NCBI GenBank assembly: GCA_019112625.1
Contig: DXIW01000060.1
Span: 1 to 64,000, forward strand
Origin: Candidatus Acutalibacter stercorigallinarum
Lineage (GTDB): Bacteria; Bacillota; Clostridia; Oscillospirales; Acutalibacteraceae
Length of the DNA stretch: 64,000 bases
Direction of reading: 5' to 3'
Positions within the stretch are counted from its first letter, which is position 1, and each line of letters begins with the position of its first letter. Both the position numbers and the translations under genes were made by a program. This document shows positions 6,584-14,486 of this stretch, one piece after another. A model generated the notes under the pieces. It saw only the letters and a list, made by a program, of their open reading frames with translations. It made no database searches and was not told where the DNA came from.

Positions 6584-8428
6584 TTATTCCTCGGGCAGCG
6601 AGCTTTCCACCTGCTCCTCTGCCACCAGGTCCGGCACATCGGTGACCCCCAGCCCCGTGTTGGGCACAAAATGGGAGTACACCGCGTCCGCCAGGAACAC
6701 CAAAAATAGCACAGAGCACACTGTTATCAGGGCTTTTTCGTTCACCTTTTGCAGCAGATTGTCCAATAACGGGGCCACCACATACACAATGGCCATGCCG
6801 CCCAGCCCAAAAACCAGCAGTCCTTCCGCGCAGATGCGCCCGTCCAGGTTCAAAAAGTAGCCGCTGTAGTCCCACCACTTCGTCCCCCCGGTGGAGAGCT
6901 CCATCACCCAGGAGGTCATGTACTCCAAAAACCCGCAGAGCACCACAGCTGCGCCAAATTCCAGCGCTGGCTTCTTCCTGAATTTATACAGCACGACTAA
7001 AATCAGCACCGAACCCGCCCCGTAAATGGGCAGCCACGGCCCGTGGAGCGCCCCCCGGTTGGCCAGCACGCCGTAGGAGACCAGGAACAGCCCCACCTCC
7101 CACAGCCAGCCGAAAAAGGCCAGCCCCAGGAAAATGGCCAACAGCGACCAGATGGAGTAGCTGCGCATGTAGTTGAGGGACTGCACCAGCTTCCGCCGCT
7201 GGTTTTCCGGGATGGGGTAGAGCCGGGTGGGATAGGCCTGGCCCTTGGCGCCGTCCATCAGCTCCTGCACCTGGATGTACTCGGCCTGGTACTTCTCATA
7301 GGCCCGGTCCTCCTCCCGCCGCAGCAGGGAAATGCCGAAGGTGTTCTGCAAAAAGCCCCGCCAGCCGGTGGGCCGCTGCTTCTGGGCCTGGGGGTGCTCC
7401 ATCACCTGGATCACATCGCCGTAACAGGCGGCCAGCTGCTCCGCGGCGGGCTTCTCATAGAGGAAGGTGTCCTTCAGAAGCTCCGCCCCGGGGATGGCCT
7501 TCTCCCTGGCCTCCTGCCGGCGCTGGGCGTAATACTGGGTGAGGGCCGCGGTCTTGTAGGGGTTGGTGAACAGCACGTTGAACAGCCCGAAGGTGCAGAA
7601 CCCCAGCAGCCCCCAGCCCAAAAAGGACAGCTCGAAAAGAAAGCACTCCCACTTGTGGCCGTCCATCATCTCCCGGGAGAGGGTGACGGCCTCGGTGGCC
7701 TTACAGTCCGGGTTCTCGGCCACGATGTAGGGCACCAGGAAGTAGGAGTACCGCTTGACCAGCGCCCCCACGATGGTCAGGGACCACAGGGAGAGGAACA
7801 CCTGCTTCACCAGCATCGCCTTCGAGGCCTTCAGCCAGCGCTTGACCCGCAGCAGGAACGTGAACCGCTGGGCGGTGACTTTCTCGTACAGCATCCCCTC
7901 CAGGAAGATGCGCCGGGACACCACCGGGAACACGTTGGTCACCAGGAACCAGAAGGCAAAGGCCAGCGCCGCCCCTAAAACAATCAGCGCGATGATGCCC
8001 ACGTTTTTCGAGCCGGTGATGGAGGCCACCGCCGCCACCAGAGTCGCCAGAATAGAGCCGGAGCTCAGTTGGTTGAGCACGCTGGCCAGCACGCCCCGGG
8101 TGCGGGTGAGGATGGGGCTGCCCTCCTCGGCCTGGGCAATCTCCTCCTCCTCGATCTGCTGGGCCACGTCCTTGCCCGCCTGGGTGTCCCCCTCGGCGAT
8201 GGCCCGGAGCACAGTCCCCCAGGACACGTCCCCCACGGTGGTCTTTACGGTGTAGGTCCCGTCCCCGTACCAGTCGTTCCGGATCTGCTGGGCGGTGTCC
8301 TCGTAGGTCTGGGCCTCCGAAAAGGTCAGCGAGCCCCCGAACTCCACCCCCAAAAAGGCGGCGATGAGGCAGGCCATCACAAAGATGCCGTAGTGCCGCT
8401 TCAGAGAGGCTTTCCCCAGCTTTTTCAT
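6584..8428 (-). CDS. DUF975 / CmpB-type (PF06541) fusion membrane protein
   Basis: A membrane protein of 614 residues joining two families. Residues 1 to about 330 are DUF975-like: a basic start, a first helix near FVMACLIAAFLG, a soluble region, then helices around VGIIALIVLGAALAF and LSFLGWGLLGF. After a charged stretch comes a PF06541-like domain annotated as a putative ABC-transporter permease, with YGVLANRGALHGPWLPIYG, WWDYSGYFLNLDGRIC and FGLGG. The ATG chosen follows an AGGA site and gives the usual short basic DUF975 start; an ATG at 8452 is possible. No transport substrate is known for either family. Confidence 0.8.
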   Translation of the reverse strand: MKKLGKASLKRHYGIFVMACLIAAFLGVEFGGSLTFSEAQTYEDTAQQIRNDWYGDGTYTVKTTVGDVSWGTVLRAIAEGDTQAGKDVAQQIEEEEIAQAEEGSPILTRTRGVLASVLNQLSSGSILATLVAAVASITGSKNVGIIALIVLGAALAFAFWFLVTNVFPVVSRRIFLEGMLYEKVTAQRFTFLLRVKRWLKASKAMLVKQVFLSLWSLTIVGALVKRYSYFLVPYIVAENPDCKATEAVTLSREMMDGHKWECFLFELSFLGWGLLGFCTFGLFNVLFTNPYKTAALTQYYAQRRQEAREKAIPGAELLKDTFLYEKPAAEQLAACYGDVIQVMEHPQAQKQRPTGWRGFLQNTFGISLLRREEDRAYEKYQAEYIQVQELMDGAKGQAYPTRLYPIPENQRRKLVQSLNYMRSYSIWSLLAIFLGLAFFGWLWEVGLFLVSYGVLANRGALHGPWLPIYGAGSVLILVVLYKFRKKPALEFGAAVVLCGFLEYMTSWVMELSTGGTKWWDYSGYFLNLDGRICAEGLLVFGLGGMAIVYVVAPLLDNLLQKVNEKALITVCSVLFLVFLADAVYSHFVPNTGLGVTDVPDLVAEEQVESSLPEE

Positions 8429-8502
8429 CTGTTTCCTGTCTGTTTTGCACATATTCTCCGGGCAGCAAGGCCGCCCATTCCCTCCTCTCGCAAACTGCTT
8501 CC

Positions 8503-8531
8503 AGTATATAGGAAAATGGGGCGATTTGCAA
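8503..8531 (-). promoter_or_regulatory. Promoter of the DUF975/CmpB fusion gene
   Basis: TTGCAA, a 17-bp spacer and TATACT on the minus strand, 75 bp upstream of the chosen start. Confidence 0.65.
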
Positions 8532-8562
8532 CCATCCGCGCCATCCCGCCTCCCCCCACTGC

Positions 8563-8604
8563 AAAAAAAGACAGACCTTCCGGCCAGCGCCAGACAGGTC
8601 TGTC
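8563..8604 (-). terminator. Terminator after the P-loop kinase gene
   Basis: An 8-bp GACAGACC/GGTCTGTC stem with a 19-nt loop is followed on the minus strand by seven Ts. It lies 26 bp downstream of the kinase stop and just before the promoter of the next gene. Confidence 0.8.
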
Positions 8605-8630
8605 CCTGTTTCCGATGGGGGCGCCGCCCG

Positions 8631-9182
8631 TCACCTGCCGGGCAGCAGGTGGGATCGGGCGCCCAGCTTTGCCTGGAGGAGGGCTGCGGTCTCCTCCGGG
8701 AAGAGGGCGGTGGTGTCCACGGCGTAGGGCTCCCAGGGGCCCAGGTCGGCGAACAGCGGCCACATGGTCTCCACCAGCTCCCGGTTGGCGCTCTCGCCCA
8801 GCTTGGAGCGGCCCAGGGCCCGGGCCAGGGTCACGTCCTTCGCCGCCCGCAGCACGAAGTAGTGGATTTCCGTCCCCGCCCTGGCGGCGGCCAGCCAGGG
8901 GTCCAGGAACCAGGGGCCCACCACCCCGTCCACCAGGGTGTCGTAGCCGCCCTGGGCAAAGCGCACCGCCGCCGCCAGAAAGGCCTCGATCACCACCTGG
9001 TTCTGGTCCCCCGAGCCGGGGAGGTGGGGCGGGACGGCCCCTTTCCGCAGGGCCTCGTAAAAGCTGTCGGTGCGCAGGCAGAGGGACGCCGCCAGCTGGG
9101 AGTCCCGGGCCAGCAGGGCGGCTACCGTGGACTTCCCGGTGCCCGGCGTGCCGCTGATGAGAACAATCCGTCCTGGCGTCAT
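8631..9182 (-). CDS. Small P-loop kinase (AAA/CPT-like)
   Basis: A 183-residue nucleotide-binding protein. A Walker A motif GTPGTGKST lies at residues 10-18. LRTDSFYEAL follows as the substrate-binding region and LARALGRSKL resembles a lid. Size and layout match the AAA-type small-molecule kinases related to chloramphenicol phosphotransferase, shikimate or gluconate kinase. The substrate is unknown. AAAGGAG lies 8 bp before the ATG; a longer start at 9245 would run into the upstream gene. It begins 5 bp after the endonuclease III-like gene ends, so the two form an operon. Confidence 0.75.
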   Translation of the reverse strand: MTPGRIVLISGTPGTGKSTVAALLARDSQLAASLCLRTDSFYEALRKGAVPPHLPGSGDQNQVVIEAFLAAAVRFAQGGYDTLVDGVVGPWFLDPWLAAARAGTEIHYFVLRAAKDVTLARALGRSKLGESANRELVETMWPLFADLGPWEPYAVDTTALFPEETAALLQAKLGARSHLLPGR

Positions 9183-9187
9183 AGGAG

Positions 9188-9829
9188 TCACTCCTTTTTT
9201 ATCGGATAACTGGGACAGACAGCCCCAAAGCAGCACCCCTGGCATTGGGGTGCTTTTTTGCAGTGCTGGATGCCGTGGTCCAAGATCAGCCAGTGGAGAT
9301 GGCCGTAGACTTCCGCATCCCGGGGAAGGCCCCGCTCAAAGGACCTGCGGATAGCGCCGTCGTCGGGGAAGGAATACCCCAGCCGCTGGAGCAGCCGCCG
9401 GGTGTAGGCGTCCACGATAAAGGCCGGCTTGTAAAAGGCGTAGGTGAGGATCACGTCAGCGGTTTCGGGGCCTATGCCCCGCAGGGAGAGGAGCTCCCCG
9501 CGCAGCCGGTCCTGGGGGACGGCCCGGACAGCCGCCTGGTCGAAGCCGTAGCCCTGGTACCACCGGGTGAGGGAGAAAATTGTGTTGGCCTTGGACTTGC
9601 AGAAGCCGCAGGGGCGGATCATCTCCTCCAGCTCCGTGGGGGAGAGGCGGGCCACCTTCTCCGGGGCGATCCGCTCCCCCAGAGCGGCGCAGGTCTTTTC
9701 CACGTTGGCCCAGGCGGTATTCTGTACCAGCACGGCCTGGAACATCACCTGGTAGGGGTCCTCCGACCACCACCGGGGCCGCCCGTAGGCGGCGAGTAAG
9801 GTCTGGTAAATTTCACTGGGAGTGAGCAT
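9188..9829 (-). CDS. Endonuclease III-like HhH-GPD DNA glycosylase
   Basis: A 213-residue base-excision repair protein. The helix-hairpin-helix LRGIGPETADVIL and the catalytic aspartate in VDAYTRRL are present. A C-terminal cysteine set spaced C-X5-C-X2-C-X5-C should hold a [4Fe-4S] cluster. Where endonuclease III has the catalytic lysine (GxGRKTA) this protein has glutamate (GIGPETA), so it is probably a monofunctional glycosylase without lyase activity, as in the 3-methyladenine/uncharacterised branch. It heads a two-gene operon with the P-loop kinase and has its own promoter at 9870-9899. Confidence 0.85.
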   Translation of the reverse strand: MLTPSEIYQTLLAAYGRPRWWSEDPYQVMFQAVLVQNTAWANVEKTCAALGERIAPEKVARLSPTELEEMIRPCGFCKSKANTIFSLTRWYQGYGFDQAAVRAVPQDRLRGELLSLRGIGPETADVILTYAFYKPAFIVDAYTRRLLQRLGYSFPDDGAIRRSFERGLPRDAEVYGHLHWLILDHGIQHCKKAPQCQGCCFGAVCPSYPIKKE

Positions 9830-9869
9830 AAAAAAGTCCTTTTTCGAGGGGTGTGGGGCGATTTTCCCC

Positions 9870-9899
9870 ATTATACCATACGGCCCGAAAAAAGGACAA
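9870..9899 (-). promoter_or_regulatory. Promoter of the HhH-GPD/kinase operon
   Basis: TTGTCC, an 18-bp spacer and a consensus TATAAT on the minus strand, 41 bp upstream of the ATG. It diverges from the promoter of the HTH-GH51 gene. Confidence 0.65.
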
Positions 9900-9937
9900 G
9901 GCCCGCGGACAAGCTGTTTTCGGTTCGGGGCGGCAAC

Positions 9938-9981
9938 TCGACCAATAGTCGATTGTGATACGCCCCGTTTTTTGGTATCCT
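9938..9981 (+). promoter_or_regulatory. Promoter with adjacent palindromic operator, HTH-GH51 gene
   Basis: TTGTGA (9953-9958), a 17-bp spacer and TATCCT (9976-9981) form a promoter. Immediately upstream the palindrome TCGAC-caata-GTCGA (9938-9952) abuts the -35 hexamer. The spacing suits an XRE-type repressor or activator site. The HTH domain of the downstream fusion protein is the obvious candidate ligand, but this is inference. Confidence 0.55.
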
Positions 9982-10013
9982 TAGGGAAAAGACCTCGAAG
10001 GGGAGGAGATCGT

Positions 10014-12098
10014 ATGAACGTAGCACAGACCGGGGAATTGATCGCCAGACTGCGGGCCAGCATGGGGATGACCCAAGCGCAACTGGCCCAGCGGCTGGAT
10101 GTGACCGACAAAGCGGTTTCTAAGTGGGAGAGGGGCAAAAGCCTGCCGGACGTGGGCATCCTGGGCCGCCTTGCCGCCGAATTGCGAGTGAGCGTGGTGG
10201 AGATCCTCAGCGGGGAGACGCGGAACGTGGCCCGCAGCAGCAACCTGGACCAGGCGTCCCCCGGGGAGGGGGAGATCGACCAGGCCGGAGCTTTGACCCT
10301 GCAGCCCGCCGCGCCGGCGGACCTGCTGGTCTCGCCCTATTTGTTCGGCAGCAATTTAGAGCACACCCGCTCCTGCCTGTACACCGGCCTTTCCGCCCAG
10401 ATGCTGCGTAACCGGAAATTCACCGGCAAGCCCACCGCCTGCCAGGGCTGCGCGCTGGAGTGGTACCCCATTGGCGAGAGGGGCATCTTCACCTTTGACG
10501 AGCCCTACACCCGCCACGGGGAGGGCTACCACATGAAGCGCACCATGGAGTGCAACTCCCTGAGCGTCTTTGGCCCTGTGACCGGGGAGACGGTGGGCCT
10601 GGGACAGCACGGGATCGCCATTTCCGAAAACAGGGAGTACCTATTCGCCGCTGTGGTAAAGTCCAGGACTGGGGCGGACCTTTCCGTCTCCCTGACAGAC
10701 CGGTCCGGCCAAGCCGTTTACTGCTGCCAGAAATTCCGGGCGGAGGGGGACGATTGGACCCGCCTTGAGGTGGAGCTGCGCCCCGACTCCTCGGACCCGG
10801 ACGCGGACCTGCGCATCACCTGGGAGGACGGGGGGAGCGTCTGCTTTGGCGCCCTCTCCCTGCTGCCCAAAGACAATTTCCGGGGCATGCGCCGGGACGT
10901 AATCGGGAAGCTGAAGGAGCTGGGGGTCACGGTCCTGCGCTGGCCCGGCGGCAATTTCGCCGGGGAGTTCAACTGGATGGACGGCCTGCTCCCGGTGGAT
11001 ATGCGGGCGCCCTTCCAGTCCTATCTGGGATTGGAGACCCAGCCCCACACTATGGGCTACGATTACAGCGAGATCAACACCGACGACTTTATCGCCCTGT
11101 GCCGGGAGATCGGGGCCGAGCCCTTCCTCACCATCAACCCCTGCTGGAGCACCCCGGAGGAGAACGCCGCCTGGGTGGAGTACTGCAACGGGGACAGCTC
11201 CACGAAGTATGGGCGGCTGAGGAAGGAGCGTGGCTGGGAAGAGCCCTACAACGTGCAATTCTGGTCCCTGGGCAACGAGTTTGGCTACGGCCACATGGAG
11301 GGGGACAACACCCCCGGGGGCTACTGCCAGATCGCTCTGGAGAACGGCAAAAAGATGTTGGAGGCCTCTCCCAATCTGAGTCTGTGTTCCTCGGGACCCT
11401 ATCCCAACAAGGAGTGGGCGGAGCTTTCCGCCAAGCCTCTTGCGGGGATCTCCCAGATGATCTCCCAGCACTATTACGGCTATGCTCCCCATTACACCGA
11501 CCTTGCTACCGTCGAGGAAGAGTATAACCGGTGCTTGGCCTCCGTTCCCCGGATGCGGGAGCTGATTCACCAGTCCCGCCAATGGCTGGAACCCCATACG
11601 CGTATTTCCATGGACGAGTGGAACGTGTGGTACGCCTGGTACCGGCCTTCCAGCGTGACGGACGGCATCTACGCCGCCCTGGCCATGCACCTGCTGATGG
11701 AAGAGGCGGAGAAAAGCGGGATTGCCATCGCGTGCCATTTCCAGGCAATCAACGAGGGGATGATCCGGGTGGAGGCGGACAGCGCTTCCCTGACGGCCCA
11801 GGGGCAGATCTTCTCCCTGATGAAGTGCCACAAAGGTAACCGGCTGTGCTCCGCCTCTCAGGAGGCGGTAGTCACCCTGGACCGGGAGGGGAAAACGGTG
11901 GCCACCGTGGTGAACGCCTCCTACCGGAACCGGAAGTCCGTGGACTTTGCCCAGTACGGCCCCTGCAGCCAGGCGGTGCTCTACTCCAGCGACACGGTGC
12001 TGCCGCCCTCTGTGTTTACGGAGACAGACGTGCTGGACCAGGCCCGGGGCGGGACCTTCGACATGCCGCCCCACAGCGTGCTGTTCCTGGTCTTTTAA
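10014..12098 (+). CDS. XRE-type HTH fused to GH51-like alpha-L-arabinofuranosidase
   Basis: A 694-residue protein in one uninterrupted frame. Residues 1-65 are a classic XRE/HTH_3 domain (MTQAQLAQRLDVTDKAVSKW, then GKSLPDVGILGRLAAEL). A polar linker leads from about residue 106 into a GH51-like glycoside hydrolase. The acid/base glutamate is E422 in SLGNEFG and the nucleophile E535 in SMDEWNVWY; the family signature WPGGNFAGEFNW is also present. There is no signal peptide, so it acts in the cytoplasm, presumably on arabinosides. GGAGGAG precedes the ATG. A DNA-binding domain joined to a catalytically complete glycosidase is unusual: it may be a substrate-sensing regulator, an enzyme that represses its own gene, or both. 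Confidence 0.9.
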   Translation: MNVAQTGELIARLRASMGMTQAQLAQRLDVTDKAVSKWERGKSLPDVGILGRLAAELRVSVVEILSGETRNVARSSNLDQASPGEGEIDQAGALTLQPAAPADLLVSPYLFGSNLEHTRSCLYTGLSAQMLRNRKFTGKPTACQGCALEWYPIGERGIFTFDEPYTRHGEGYHMKRTMECNSLSVFGPVTGETVGLGQHGIAISENREYLFAAVVKSRTGADLSVSLTDRSGQAVYCCQKFRAEGDDWTRLEVELRPDSSDPDADLRITWEDGGSVCFGALSLLPKDNFRGMRRDVIGKLKELGVTVLRWPGGNFAGEFNWMDGLLPVDMRAPFQSYLGLETQPHTMGYDYSEINTDDFIALCREIGAEPFLTINPCWSTPEENAAWVEYCNGDSSTKYGRLRKERGWEEPYNVQFWSLGNEFGYGHMEGDNTPGGYCQIALENGKKMLEASPNLSLCSSGPYPNKEWAELSAKPLAGISQMISQHYYGYAPHYTDLATVEEEYNRCLASVPRMRELIHQSRQWLEPHTRISMDEWNVWYAWYRPSSVTDGIYAALAMHLLMEEAEKSGIAIACHFQAINEGMIRVEADSASLTAQGQIFSLMKCHKGNRLCSASQEAVVTLDREGKTVATVVNASYRNRKSVDFAQYGPCSQAVLYSSDTVLPPSVFTETDVLDQARGGTFDMPPHSVLFLVF

Positions 12099-12130
12099 GC
12101 CAGGGCCGGCCCGCGGGCGGCACAGGACCG

Positions 12131-12178
12131 AAAAAAAGCAGCCGTGCCGCCCGCGAAGGGTGACACGGCTGTCTTTCT
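12131..12178. terminator. Bidirectional terminator between convergent genes
   Basis: The stem CAGCCGTG/CACGGCTG is flanked by seven As on the left and CTTTCT on the right. It can terminate the HTH-GH51 gene and, more strongly, the converging oxidoreductase gene. Confidence 0.7.
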
Positions 12179-12202
12179 CCTGGAGCGGCCGGGGAGCGGT
12201 GA

Positions 12203-13360
12203 TTATCCGAACACCGGCACCTGCTTTACCACGCCGCCCTCCATGGCGGACTGGTGGGCGCAGATGCCCACGCCGGTCCAGTAGGCGCCGTCGATGTCGC
12301 TGGGGACCGGGTCCCGGTCCTCCAGGATGCTGCGGACGAACTCGTGGACCAGGTGGGGGTGGGAGCCCCCGTGGCCGCCGCCCTGGAGGAAGGCCAGGTG
12401 GGGGTTGCTGGCGTCGTACACCGTTTGCCGGGTAAAGCGCCCGATCTCCTCCGGTAGGCGGTCCGCGTAGTCGGGCACGTCGATGCGCTCCTCCGTCACC
12501 AGGCCGCCCCGGCCGTAGTCGTTCATCACGTGCTCCGTGTTGGGGTCGAAGGCCATGGAGAACAGCACCGGCTTCTCCGACTCCAGCTGCTGCCACTCAA
12601 AGCTCTTCCGCTCGCCGTAGACGTGAAAGCTCTCGGTGTAGCCCCGGGCCACGTGGTAGAGGAACCGGGCCATCTCGATGCTCACGTCGCTGTCCTTCAG
12701 GGAGATGAGGGCTGACTCGAAGGCGAAGGGGCAGCCGTAGGGCTCTTCCACCTCCTTGCGCACCTTGCCGGAGCCCTTGCAGTACACGGTCTCCGGCCGC
12801 TTGCCCAGCAGCATCAGGCAGGGGGCCACCGCGTGGGTGGGGTGCATCAGGGGCGGGAAGCCCAGCCAGTACTCCGGCCAGCCCTCCATGTCCTGGTAGT
12901 GGGCGCAGCGCATGAACTGCACCCGGCCCAGCTCGCCCTTTTCGTAGAGGTCCTTCACGTACAGGAACTCCCGGCCGTAGACGGAGGTCTCCATGAACAT
13001 GTAGTGCTTGCCGCTCCTCTTCCGGGCCTCGATGACCTGGTAGAGCTCGTCGATGCTCATGCCCATGGGGATGGTGCAGGCGCAGTGTTTGCCCGCGTTC
13101 AGCGCCTTTACAGACAGGGGGGCGTGGGTGGCCGGGGGCGTCACCAGGTGGACCGCGTCGATGGTCTCGTCCGCCAGCATGGCGTCGAAGTCCGTCAGGC
13201 GCTCCTCCAGCAGGAATTTGTCGCCGATCTTGTCCAGCTGGGCCCGGTCGCTGTCCACCAGCACCAGGGAGTCCACGTCCGGATGCTTTAGGTAGATGGG
13301 TACGAATTCGGCGCCGAAGGACACGCCTACCAGCGCCACTCTGAGCTTGCCGTTTTTCAT
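12203..13360 (-). CDS. Gfo/Idh/MocA-family oxidoreductase
   Basis: A 385-residue NAD(P)-dependent oxidoreductase. The N-terminal Rossmann fold starts LRVALVGVSFGAEF, a variant of the glycine-rich loop. VHLVTPPATHAPLSVKAL and GKHCACTIPMGMS correspond to the family's cofactor and EKP-like region, although the usual EKP lysine is replaced (IPMG), which may alter catalysis. The C-terminal half is the substrate-binding beta-sheet domain. The likely substrate is a sugar or inositol derivative. The start has AAGGAGG 9 bp upstream. It diverges from the AraC-type regulator, the likely controller. Confidence 0.8.
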   Translation of the reverse strand: MKNGKLRVALVGVSFGAEFVPIYLKHPDVDSLVLVDSDRAQLDKIGDKFLLEERLTDFDAMLADETIDAVHLVTPPATHAPLSVKALNAGKHCACTIPMGMSIDELYQVIEARKRSGKHYMFMETSVYGREFLYVKDLYEKGELGRVQFMRCAHYQDMEGWPEYWLGFPPLMHPTHAVAPCLMLLGKRPETVYCKGSGKVRKEVEEPYGCPFAFESALISLKDSDVSIEMARFLYHVARGYTESFHVYGERKSFEWQQLESEKPVLFSMAFDPNTEHVMNDYGRGGLVTEERIDVPDYADRLPEEIGRFTRQTVYDASNPHLAFLQGGGHGGSHPHLVHEFVRSILEDRDPVPSDIDGAYWTGVGICAHQSAMEGGVVKQVPVFG

Positions 13361-13523
13361 TAGCAGATCCCTCCTTGGGTTGTTTGCGCCATCATACCGC
13401 GGCGGCGGGGAAAAGTCTATGGAGGGAAGGAAAGAGGTATGGAAGAAATGGACGTTTTTGTGAGGCCCTTGCCAAGGCCGGCCCAGTATGGGGAAATGGA
13501 ACGGGAAAGGAGCGTGTGGGAAC

Positions 13524-14375
13524 ATGGAGCTTGAACAGGGCGTCGCGGCCTCCCGCTGGTTCCGGCTGGCGGGGGAGATCCGGGTGGAGATCGTGGACAA
13601 ATTCAGCGGCGGCAACGTCCACCCCGACCGGGTGATGAACCAGTGGGTGCTGGTGCTGATGACCAGCGGGGAGCGGACCTTCCGCATCTATGGGGAGGAC
13701 CACGCTGTGCACGGCGGGGAGTTTTTCCTGCTCCCGCCCCACGTGCGGCACAGCGGCATTCGGTTCGACCAGCACGAGGCGTACTTCGCCCATTTCCAGG
13801 GGGAGGGGGCGCCCATCCCGCCCCCCACGGAGCTGGACCCCGGGCACATCCTGCTGCCCCTGTGGGGGCGGGTCCCCCTGGAGCTCCCCTGCTTCGACCT
13901 GATGGAATACGCGGCCAGCCACCGGGCGCCGCCCTTTTTCGACCAGCGGTTCCTCTCCTCCCAAATACAGGCGATTTTGTACCAGTTCAGCCTGGCCATG
14001 CAGAAAAAGCGGCTGTGGTCCAACCAGGAAAACGGCCTGGCCGGCCGCATCCTGCGGTTCATCGACGACAACAAGGGCGAACAGATGAAAAACCAGGACT
14101 ACACCGCGGCCTTCGGGAAGTCCTACAGCCGGCTCAACGCCGTGTTCCAGGCGGTGTACGGCGTGACCATCAAGCAGATGCAGGGCATCCTGCGCATCGA
14201 CCAGGCCAAGCGCATGCTCAGCTCCGGCTACACCATCTCCGAGACCAGCGCCGCCTGCGGGTTTGAGGACTACTTCTACTTTTTGAAGGTGTTCAAAAAG
14301 AAAACCGGCATGACGCCCTCGCGCTACCAGGACCTGTACCAGGGCGGCGCCTCTCCCGGCCCGAACGGGGTTTGA
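13524..14375 (+). CDS. AraC-family transcriptional regulator
   Basis: A 283-residue regulator. The N-terminal cupin-like effector domain includes RTFRIYGEDHAVHGGEFFLLP. The C-terminal pair of HTH motifs includes FGKSYSRLNAVFQAVYG and the family signature ISETSAACGFEDYFYFLKVF followed by KKTGMTPSRYQ. Such proteins usually sense a sugar and activate a neighbouring operon. It is divergent from the Gfo/Idh/MocA gene, with 163 bp between starts. AAGGAG lies about 11 bp upstream of the ATG; the upstream in-frame ATG at 13488 lacks a site. Confidence 0.88.
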   Translation: MELEQGVAASRWFRLAGEIRVEIVDKFSGGNVHPDRVMNQWVLVLMTSGERTFRIYGEDHAVHGGEFFLLPPHVRHSGIRFDQHEAYFAHFQGEGAPIPPPTELDPGHILLPLWGRVPLELPCFDLMEYAASHRAPPFFDQRFLSSQIQAILYQFSLAMQKKRLWSNQENGLAGRILRFIDDNKGEQMKNQDYTAAFGKSYSRLNAVFQAVYGVTIKQMQGILRIDQAKRMLSSGYTISETSAACGFEDYFYFLKVFKKKTGMTPSRYQDLYQGGASPGPNGV

Positions 14376-14437
14376 TGGTGGGAAAGGATGCAGAGGGACC
14401 ATGTGCTGCCAGCGGAACGATGCCCGGGGCTTTTTTG

Positions 14438-14466
14438 TTGACTTTCCGCCCCCGATGGGGTAGGAT
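14438..14466 (+). promoter_or_regulatory. Promoter of the GGADGP-motif protein gene
   Basis: TTGACT, a 17-bp spacer and TAGGAT lie 20 bp upstream of the ATG at 14487. Confidence 0.55.
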
Positions 14467-14486
14467 GGGGGAAAGGGGGAGATGCC

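Noticed and set aside
10641-12596. 651-codon minus-strand frame opposite the HTH-GH51 gene
   Set aside because: Antisense to a gene with intact catalytic motifs; compositionally biased and without domain or ribosome site.
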